Below, piece by piece: positions 6,403 to 11,247 of a DNA stretch of 11,247 nucleotides. A program made the translations under genes and the position numbers. The stretch is from positions 1 through 11,247 of the forward strand of contig JAUHZM010000079.1 in NCBI GenBank assembly GCA_030426005.1, written 5' to 3'. Each line of letters starts with the position of its first letter. Within the stretch, counting starts at the first letter, position 1. Origin of the DNA: Gammaproteobacteria bacterium (lineage in GTDB: Bacteria > Pseudomonadota > Gammaproteobacteria > Arenicellales > Arenicellaceae). Under the pieces are notes generated by a model that did not search any database, was not told the DNA's origin, and saw only the letters and a list, made by a program, of their open reading frames with translations.

Positions 6403-7385
6403 ATCAGGCGCTAGTCGATAGTTTTGGTCGTACCGTGCGCTATTTGCGGCTCTCCGTGACGGATCGCTGTAATCTACGCTGTACCTACTGTATGGCTGAG
6501 GACATGACGTTTTTGCCCAAATCCAAGGTGCTGAGTCTGGAAGAAATGACGCGCGTGGCGGAAGCCTTCGTGGGCTTGGGCGTGCAGAAGATCCGCTTGA
6601 CGGGTGGTGAACCTCTGGTACGCAACGGTGTGGTGCAATTGGCGTCAAATATCGCCAGGTTGAGCGGTTTGCGTGAATTGGTGATGACCACCAATGGCGT
6701 TCTGTTGGCGCAACATGCCGCCGATCTCAAGCGTGCTGGAGTTGCACGTTTGAACATCAGTATCGACAGTTTGCGGCCTGAGCGATTCTCGAGCTTAACG
6801 CGATTCGGGCGTCTGGAAGATGTACTGGCCGGTATTGAGGCAGCCAAATTGGCCGGGTTCGAGCGCCTCAAATTGAATGTGGTGGTACTCAACGGGGTAA
6901 ATGATGATGAGGTTCTGTCGCTCACCGAGTTCGCAGTACACAATGAGTTGGATATCGCGTTTATCGAGGAGATGCCCCTCGGCCGGATCAGCAGTGCGCA
7001 ACGACTCTCTACGGCCTTAGACAATCAATCGGTCCAGCAACAGCTGGCCGCGGTGTATACCTTGCAGCCAAGTTCAAAGCATGACCCGAATGCTGGGCCA
7101 GCGCGGCACTTTAAGCTCGCGAATACACGGACTCGTGTGGGATTTATCTCGCCTATGACCAATAACTTTTGCGCATCCTGTAATCGTGTGCGCGTCACCG
7201 CTGAAGGGCAATTGTTGCTGTGTCTTGGTAACGAACATTCTTTGGATTTACGTGCCATCCTGCGCGATAATCCGGACGCGCTGGAAGCCTCGATTATTGA
7301 CGCCATGCAGCGCAAGCCCGAACGACATGAGTTTGATCCTAAGGACATCACCATTATGCGACACATGAGCGCGACCGGCGGCTAA
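6399..7385 (+). CDS. moaA: GTP 3',8-cyclase MoaA (radical SAM)
   Basis: Radical SAM enzyme that rearranges GTP to 3',8-cyclo-7,8-dihydro-GTP, the first Moco step and the substrate of MoaC. It has 328 residues, the family length. The SAM cluster motif CNLRCTYC uses Cys24, Cys28 and Cys31. LTGGEPLV follows, and the second, substrate-binding cluster uses Cys258, Cys261 and Cys275 (CX2CX13C). The protein ends in the conserved Gly-Gly needed for catalysis in this family (MSATGG). GAGG at 6388-6391 is a good ribosome-binding site 7 bases upstream. It is odd that moaA, usually first in moa operons, is last of the Moco genes here and separated from moaC. The next gene starts one base after its stop. 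Confidence 0.97.
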   Translation: MNQALVDSFGRTVRYLRLSVTDRCNLRCTYCMAEDMTFLPKSKVLSLEEMTRVAEAFVGLGVQKIRLTGGEPLVRNGVVQLASNIARLSGLRELVMTTNGVLLAQHAADLKRAGVARLNISIDSLRPERFSSLTRFGRLEDVLAGIEAAKLAGFERLKLNVVVLNGVNDDEVLSLTEFAVHNELDIAFIEEMPLGRISSAQRLSTALDNQSVQQQLAAVYTLQPSSKHDPNAGPARHFKLANTRTRVGFISPMTNNFCASCNRVRVTAEGQLLLCLGNEHSLDLRAILRDNPDALEASIIDAMQRKPERHEFDPKDITIMRHMSATGG

Positions 7386-7386
7386 T

Positions 7387-8490
7387 ATGATCCCAGTTGT
7401 TAACGATAAATATAAATACATTCTGCTGTACTCCGCCAAATCGGGATGTACCTCATTGCGCATGTTGTACCTGGATGTGCACCGTGACGAATTAACAGCG
7501 GCGCAATTGGCGCAGCTTGACGATTATCATAATCTGCATGAGGTTCAGCCCTACGTCGAAGGCAAAGACTACAGTGAGTACTTCACGTACACCATCACGC
7601 GCAATCCGTATCTGCGTGTCGTGAGCGCGTATCTTGATCAGTATGTCTATGCCAAAAACAGCGGTATGCAGCGCATGTTGGCAGAGTTTCCGCCTGCGTC
7701 TGGGTTACCGAATAACTTTATCGAGTTCCTGGAATACTTGAACACCGTGCCAGAAGGTCACCGTGACGAGCATGTGCAGAGTCAGTCGCACTTTGGGTTT
7801 GCAGGCACCATTGTGACCACAAAAAATCGACGTTATAAGTGGCTGGGTCAAAAACCAGATTACGCATTCGGTGTGCAATACTACGGTGACATTGGTGACT
7901 TTAAAAAACACACCAAACGCGTGTTTAAACGAGTGTTCAAACGCGACAAGGCTAAGCTGGCTGAAGCGTTAGTGCATCTGGATAATTCCGTCAAACACAA
8001 CTCATCGTTCTATGGTGAGGAAGACTACGCTGATGCCGCGTTGTTGAGCGTTGCGGAGCTCGATGAGCTGGTTTTTGCACCCAAACCGCAGGATTTTTAT
8101 CGCAATCCGCGAGCGCGCGAACTCGTGCAGCAACTCTACGCGCAGGATTTCAAGCTGTTCGGCTATGAGCCAGAGGAAGTGCCCAATCGGCCAGCATCCC
8201 GCGAAATAGCCGCCATTCCAGCGGATTTTGACTGGCAGATGTATCGACGCTTGAACCCGGACCTCACACCGGACGTGTTTTATAACGAACGTTTGGTTAT
8301 GCGCCATTACTTAGAGTTTGGGCGGTTGGAGAAACCAACGCGCCCCTACAAACTAAAAGCGCCAGTCGGATTTGATTGGCAGCGTTACCTGGGCCTGCAT
8401 GACGACTTGACCGCTGCCGGAATTGCGACCGAGGAAGCGGCGATTGAGCATTATTTAAGTTACGGAATTCGAGAGAATCGGGAGATTTAG
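7387..8490 (+). CDS. Sulfotransferase family 2 protein with two C-terminal repeats
   Basis: Probable PAPS-dependent carbohydrate sulfotransferase, 367 residues, with no signal peptide or membrane segment. The 5'-phosphosulfate loop is ILLYSAKSGCTSLR at 12-25 (Lys18, Gly20, Thr22), and the 3'-phosphate site is TRNPYLRVVSAY at 71-82, with Arg72 and Ser80. These are the two hallmark motifs of the family that includes chondroitin and heparan sulfotransferases. The catalytic part ends near residue 265. The tail holds two copies of an FDWQ-Y-(L)-(N/H)DL ... HYL-(F/Y)G-(R/I) module, at about 281-317 and 329-366. The start is one base after the moaA stop, with GGCGG at 7377-7381 five bases upstream, so coupling to moaA is likely. 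The acceptor sugar or lipid is unknown. Sulfotransferase identity is firm; carbohydrate specificity is inference. Confidence 0.85.
   Translation: MIPVVNDKYKYILLYSAKSGCTSLRMLYLDVHRDELTAAQLAQLDDYHNLHEVQPYVEGKDYSEYFTYTITRNPYLRVVSAYLDQYVYAKNSGMQRMLAEFPPASGLPNNFIEFLEYLNTVPEGHRDEHVQSQSHFGFAGTIVTTKNRRYKWLGQKPDYAFGVQYYGDIGDFKKHTKRVFKRVFKRDKAKLAEALVHLDNSVKHNSSFYGEEDYADAALLSVAELDELVFAPKPQDFYRNPRARELVQQLYAQDFKLFGYEPEEVPNRPASREIAAIPADFDWQMYRRLNPDLTPDVFYNERLVMRHYLEFGRLEKPTRPYKLKAPVGFDWQRYLGLHDDLTAAGIATEEAAIEHYLSYGIRENREI
8227..8487 (+). repeat. Two-copy protein repeat in the sulfotransferase tail
   Basis: Two degenerate protein repeats are encoded 144 bases (48 residues) apart. Copy 1 starts at residue 281: FDWQMYRRLNPDL, then MRHYLEFGRLEK. 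Copy 2 starts at residue 329: FDWQRYLGLHDDL, then IEHYLSYGIREN. Each is about 37 residues with aromatic, Asp-Leu and His-Tyr-Leu positions in register. I know similar modules attached to bacterial glycosyltransferases and surface-glycan proteins, where their role is unsettled. Confidence 0.75.
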
Positions 8491-8491
8491 A

Positions 8492-8968
8492 GTGACAGTA
8501 TACGATTACAAAGCAAGCAATATCCGAGGTGAGGAAATTAGCCTGGCGGATTTTGAAGGTAAAGTGTTATTGATTGTGAACACTGCCAGTAAGTGTGGTT
8601 TTACGCCGCAGTTTGAAGGGCTGGAAACCTTGTACAAAGACCTCGAGCCGAAGGGCTTGATGGTATTGGGCTTTCCATGTAATCAGTTTGGTTCACAAGA
8701 CCCTGGTGATAACGGCGAGATTCAGGAGTTTTGTCAGCTTAACTACGGTGTGTCGTTCCCGATGTTCTCTAAGATTGACGTGAACGGCAAAGACACGCAC
8801 CCATTGTTTAAATATCTGAAGAAAGAAGCACGCGGGGTCTTGGGGTCGGAGTCGATCAAATGGAATTTCACCAAGTTTCTGGTCGACCGCGAAGGCAATG
8901 TCGTCAAGCGTTATGCCTCTACAGACAAACCGAGCGCGATCCGCGGCGATATCGAGAAGCTTTTGTAA
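8492..8968 (+). CDS. Glutathione peroxidase family (cysteine, thioredoxin-type)
   Basis: Reduces hydrogen peroxide and organic hydroperoxides, 158 residues. The peroxidatic Cys35 lies in NTASKCGFTPQF and replaces selenocysteine. Gln65 in GFPCNQFG, Trp124 and Asn125 in KWNFTKF complete the catalytic tetrad. Cys81 in FCQLNYGVSFPMF sits where the resolving cysteine lies in yeast Gpx3 and in BtuE of E. coli, so thioredoxin is the likely reductant rather than glutathione. That is family inference. Start is GTG, with GGAG at 8481-8484 seven bases upstream. It begins one base after the sulfotransferase stop and ends 11 bases before the antiporter ATG, so co-transcription is probable. Cytoplasmic; no signal peptide. 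Confidence 0.95.
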   Translation: MTVYDYKASNIRGEEISLADFEGKVLLIVNTASKCGFTPQFEGLETLYKDLEPKGLMVLGFPCNQFGSQDPGDNGEIQEFCQLNYGVSFPMFSKIDVNGKDTHPLFKYLKKEARGVLGSESIKWNFTKFLVDREGNVVKRYASTDKPSAIRGDIEKLL

Positions 8969-8979
8969 GAGACCTTACT

Positions 8980-10224
8980 ATGATCAGCACCATTGAAATC
9001 GCCGCCCTGTTAATCAGCATTGCGGCGCTATTTGCCTACTTGAACGACCGGTTCGTTGGTCTGCCTACCACGATCGGGGTGATGGTCATTGCCTTGCTGG
9101 TGTCTGTGCTGGCAGTGGTGTTGAATCTGTTTGGGCTAGCTGATTATCACACCGATGCAAAATTGCTCTTAGAACGCATTGATTTCAATGAAACATTGCT
9201 GGAAGGCATGTTGAGCTTTTTGCTGTTTGCCGGTGCGTTGCATGTCAATTTAAATGACCTGCGTCGTCAAACTTGGGTAATCGCCTCGCTGGCAACGGTG
9301 GGCGTTTGTCTGTCGACCTTTCTGGTCGGCACCGCCACCTACTACTTGTTAGCCTGGTTAGGGCTGCCGCTGCCTTATTTATATTGCTTGTTGTTTGGAG
9401 CCTTGATCTCACCAACCGATCCCATCGCGGTGATGGCGACAGTTAAGCGACTTGGTGTGAGCAAAGATCTGGAAACCACCATTGCCGGTGAGTCCCTGTT
9501 TAATGACGGTGTTGGTGTGGTTGTGTTTATGGTGTTGCTGATGCTCTTGCAACAACCAGACAACATCACCGCCGCCAATGTGGCATTGATCTTCGCCGAA
9601 GAAGCCGTGGGCGGCATCGTGTTTGGCTTGGTGCTGGGCGGATTGGGGTTCTACTTATTGAACACGATCGACAATTACAAAGTTGAAGTCTTGATTACTC
9701 TGGCCTTAGTCATGGGCGGCTACGCGCTGGCCATGGCGTTGCATACCTCGGGTCCGATTGCGGTGGTGGTAGCGGGGCTGTTGACCGGCAATGTGATGCG
9801 CAAACACGCGATGTCGGACCGTACGCGTGAAAGCGTGGATGATTTTTGGGAACTGATCGATGAAATTCTCAATGTGATTCTGTTTGCCTTGATTGGCTTA
9901 GAGATGCTGATTATGCCGTTCGATTCGCAATGGGCGATGGCCGCACTACCAATGATTGCCCTGGTGGTGCTGGTGCGTGTTGTGAGCGTGGGATTACCGA
10001 TTCAGATAATTCGTTTAAAGCGCGAGTTAGCACCGCATCTGGTTAAGATTCTGGTCTGGGGCGGTTTGCGCGGCGGCATTTCAGTGGCGCTGGCATTGAG
10101 CTTGCCTGCAGGGCCTGCGCGCGACTTGATCTTATTTCTAACCTATATCGTGGTGGTGTTCTCGATCATCGTTCAGGGGCTCACACTTGGGCCACTGATT
10201 CAGCGATTGACCAAGGCTAAATAG
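8980..10224 (+). CDS. CPA1 family Na+/H+ antiporter
   Basis: Inner-membrane cation/proton antiporter of the NhaP/NHE branch, 414 residues and about 12 hydrophobic segments. Landmarks are the N-terminal ISTIEIAALLISIAALFAYL segment, LLFGALISPTDPIAVMATVK with Asp147, GESLFNDGVGVVVF with Asn175-Asp176 (the ion-binding ND pair of this family), SGPIAVVVAGLLTG, and WGGLRGGISVALALSLP near the end. The frame is open for 40 codons upstream, but those overlap the end of gpx and encode an arginine-rich, non-hydrophobic peptide; the ATG at 8980 gives the usual start just before the first membrane segment. The ribosome-binding site is weak (AAGAGA). The long C-terminal cytoplasmic tail of some NhaP proteins is absent. 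It exchanges Na+, or possibly K+, for protons; which ion cannot be decided here. Confidence 0.92.
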   Translation: MISTIEIAALLISIAALFAYLNDRFVGLPTTIGVMVIALLVSVLAVVLNLFGLADYHTDAKLLLERIDFNETLLEGMLSFLLFAGALHVNLNDLRRQTWVIASLATVGVCLSTFLVGTATYYLLAWLGLPLPYLYCLLFGALISPTDPIAVMATVKRLGVSKDLETTIAGESLFNDGVGVVVFMVLLMLLQQPDNITAANVALIFAEEAVGGIVFGLVLGGLGFYLLNTIDNYKVEVLITLALVMGGYALAMALHTSGPIAVVVAGLLTGNVMRKHAMSDRTRESVDDFWELIDEILNVILFALIGLEMLIMPFDSQWAMAALPMIALVVLVRVVSVGLPIQIIRLKRELAPHLVKILVWGGLRGGISVALALSLPAGPARDLILFLTYIVVVFSIIVQGLTLGPLIQRLTKAK

Positions 10225-10246
10225 TAGGCCGATTAGTGGTTGCTGC

Positions 10247-10468
10247 CTATGCGTTTGCGCGCGGAGCTGGTCGCCAGCCGAGCAAGTAGGCTGGCAATAA
10301 GAGTATCGATTTAAGCAGTGTGAATACTGCGTTTAAGGTGATGCCGATTAAACGCAGCGGTAGGGAAATAAGCCAAACAATCGGCCATAGGATCAAAACG
10401 GCAATGGCTAGCGGCCAACTTAGAGCCAGCAAAATCATCCAAAGCAGCAGTGAGATTAATATCGACAT
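10247..10468 (-). CDS. Small hydrophobic membrane protein, unknown function
   Basis: 73 residues from the ATG at 10468, almost wholly hydrophobic. There is one long or two short membrane segments at about 2-35, split by Ser17-Trp18-Pro19, and another at about 41-63. A charged tail ends in GWRPAPRANA. I recognise no family motif. An in-frame TTG at 10495 would add 9 residues, but it falls inside the predicted promoter spacer and lacks a ribosome-binding site. The ATG also has no Shine-Dalgarno sequence, and the -10 places transcription start at about the A of this ATG, so the mRNA may be leaderless. It converges on the antiporter with a 22-base gap. The coherent transmembrane composition supports a real gene. 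Confidence 0.65.
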   Translation of the reverse strand: MSILISLLLWMILLALSWPLAIAVLILWPIVWLISLPLRLIGITLNAVFTLLKSILLLPAYLLGWRPAPRANA

Positions 10469-10474
10469 GCTTTG

Positions 10475-10502
10475 AATATAGGATGATTTTGGCAAATTAC
10501 AA
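10475..10502 (-). promoter_or_regulatory. Promoter of the small membrane protein gene
   Basis: Reading the minus strand, TTGTAA at 10502-10497 (-35, 4 of 6) is followed by a 16-base spacer and TATATT at 10480-10475 (-10, 5 of 6). Six bases then separate the -10 from the ATG at 10468, so initiation at the normal distance would begin on the start codon itself. Confidence 0.5.
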
Positions 10503-10512
10503 TCACAATTTT

Positions 10513-10542
10513 CTGGTGGGGCGGAATAGATAACCCCACCAG
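10513..10542 (-). terminator. Strong hairpin downstream of azoR, possible terminator
   Basis: CTGGTGGGG at 10513-10521 and CCCCACCAG at 10534-10542 form a perfect 9-base, GC-rich stem with a 12-base loop. It begins 13 bases past the azoR stop codon and lies between azoR and the small membrane gene, where a terminator is expected. On the minus strand the stem is followed by AGAAAATTG, not a U-run, so it is not a standard intrinsic terminator. It may protect the 3' end or assist termination. Confidence 0.45.
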
Positions 10543-10555
10543 TGTAATGCTGCGG

Positions 10556-11143
10556 CTAAGCCGCGATTGTGTCCGTATGGTTAACCAGGTCGGCGGCGAT
10601 TGTGTCAAAGTCGCGTTCAAGCTCGCTGACTGTCAAGACGCGGGTGTCGCTGATTCCCAGAAAGGCGAGGTAGTGTTTCAACCACGGTGTGAGAAAGTCG
10701 ATCTCGCTCCCAATGGGCGTGCCCCCGGAGTTCACCACTACAATGGCTTGTTTGTTACTCAACAAGCCTCGTGGTCCAGTCTCGGTGTATTCGAATGTGA
10801 CTTTGGCACGTGCTGCCAGATCGCACCAGGCTTTAAAAGCCGCCGGTGCGGAAAAATTGTAGATCGGGACACCGATCACCAACAGGTCGGCTTGGAGCAA
10901 CTCTTGAGTAATGGCATCGGATTCCTTGATTGCCTCTATGTGCGCTGCACTGCGATCGGTTTCTGGTGTGAAATAAGCCTCCACCATTGACTCATTAAGT
11001 AATGGCAGTTCGGCACCTGCGTTGCGGCGTGTAACTTTGACATCATCATTGCCAGACAATGCCTCGACGATGCGTTTGCTGAAGTTGCGTGTAGTCGAGC
11101 TGTCACTGCGTGCGCTGGCATCGATGTGGAGAATGTGTTTCAT
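10556..11143 (-). CDS. azoR: FMN-dependent NADH-azoreductase
   Basis: Flavodoxin-fold FMN enzyme that reduces azo bonds and quinones by two electrons using NAD(P)H; 195 residues, close to the roughly 200 of E. coli AzoR. Visible features are the phosphate-binding start MKHILHIDASARSDSSTT, VIGVPIYNFSAPAAFKAW with PIYNF at 93-97, ARAKVTFEYTETGPRGLL, and VNSGGT at 137-142 near the flavin ring. The ATG is preceded by AGGA 8 bases upstream. It begins 40 bases after the stop of the probable pirin gene on the same strand, suggesting a two-gene unit for quinone or oxidative stress. A 5-base GCGGC/GCCGC stem at 10552-10564 spans the stop codon, just ahead of the larger hairpin. Confidence 0.95.
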   Translation of the reverse strand: MKHILHIDASARSDSSTTRNFSKRIVEALSGNDDVKVTRRNAGAELPLLNESMVEAYFTPETDRSAAHIEAIKESDAITQELLQADLLVIGVPIYNFSAPAAFKAWCDLAARAKVTFEYTETGPRGLLSNKQAIVVVNSGGTPIGSEIDFLTPWLKHYLAFLGISDTRVLTVSELERDFDTIAADLVNHTDTIAA

Positions 11144-11183
11144 GGTTTTGTTCCTGTCGGTTTTGCGATGTAGTTACTTACGA

Positions 11184-11247
11184 TTAGTTGACTGGCACGT
11201 CGAGCACCAGTATTTCTGCGTCTTCAATCGCGGTAATGCTGATCTGC
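11184..11247 (-). CDS. C-terminal end of a probable pirin-family protein (partial)
   Basis: Reading leftward from the window edge, 20 in-frame codons end in a TAA at 11186-11184. The peptide is QISITAIEDAEILVLDVPVN. The pattern of a strand, a short polar turn (EDAE) and a hydrophobic strand ending in LDVP resembles the C-terminal strand of YhhW/pirin-like bicupins, which commonly end in a (L/F)DLP-type sequence. Pirin-like proteins include quercetin dioxygenases and often accompany quinone or redox genes, which suits the adjacent azoR. With so few residues the family assignment is tentative; that it is a coding end is more certain. Confidence 0.5.
   Translation of the reverse strand, partial: QISITAIEDAEILVLDVPVN

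Noticed and set aside
6485..7024. Long open frame on the minus strand (179 codons)
   Set aside because: It lies wholly opposite moaA, whose radical SAM motifs are intact; the minus-strand product is serine/arginine-rich with no recognisable motif.
8860..8979. Extended antiporter N-terminus overlapping gpx
   Set aside because: The added 40 residues are hydrophilic and arginine-rich, and arise from reading the gpx coding sequence in another frame.
10547..10990. 147-codon open frame on the plus strand
   Set aside because: It lies opposite azoR, whose family motifs are clear, and its product has no coherent domain signature.
1..11247. tRNA, rRNA, CRISPR array, insertion sequence or prophage
   Set aside because: No cloverleaf, spaced direct repeats, terminal inverted repeats with transposase, or phage genes were seen; nearly all bases belong to housekeeping coding regions.

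Overview
The window looks like chromosomal DNA from a gammaproteobacterium, probably free-living. Fpr is of the Pseudomonas/Azotobacter type (C-terminus AFVET), the molybdenum cofactor (Moco) proteins align closely with the E. coli enzymes even in active-site numbering, and the azoreductase and glutathione peroxidase are ordinary proteobacterial types. Genus is not resolvable by eye. I saw no tRNA, rRNA, insertion sequence, phage gene or CRISPR array; the region reads as core metabolism.

Left part (1-3103): the C-terminal end of an unidentified protein, then a serine carboxylesterase/phospholipase, both on +. A PhzF-family isomerase faces the esterase on -. It diverges from an Lrp/AsnC regulator across an AT-rich spacer. 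The regulator converges on fpr, a ferredoxin/flavodoxin-NADP+ reductase on -.

Centre (3104-7385): a 359-base divergent intergenic region leads into a compact Moco operon in the order moaC-moaD-moaE-moaB-moeA-moaA. Neighbouring genes overlap by 4 to 14 bases or are 2 bases apart. Together they cover GTP to cyclic pyranopterin (MoaA, MoaC), sulfur insertion (MoaD, MoaE), adenylation (MoaB is the candidate) and Mo insertion (MoeA). No moeB, mobA or molybdate transporter lies in the window.

Right of the operon (7387-10224) the same strand continues almost without gaps. One base after moaA comes a PAPS-dependent sulfotransferase with two C-terminal repeats; one base later a cysteine glutathione peroxidase; 11 bases later a CPA1-type Na+/H+ antiporter. 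The spacing suggests a transcript of up to nine genes. The sulfotransferase is the least expected member and the most interesting item here.

Right end (10247-11247), all on -: a small hydrophobic protein whose promoter geometry suggests a leaderless mRNA, an FMN-dependent azoreductase (azoR), and the last 20 codons of a probable pirin. I found no wholly new system. The second-look items are the sulfotransferase fusion inside a Moco transcript, the long SD-less moaC leader, Gly-Gly codons doubling as ribosome-binding sites, and the probable leaderless gene.
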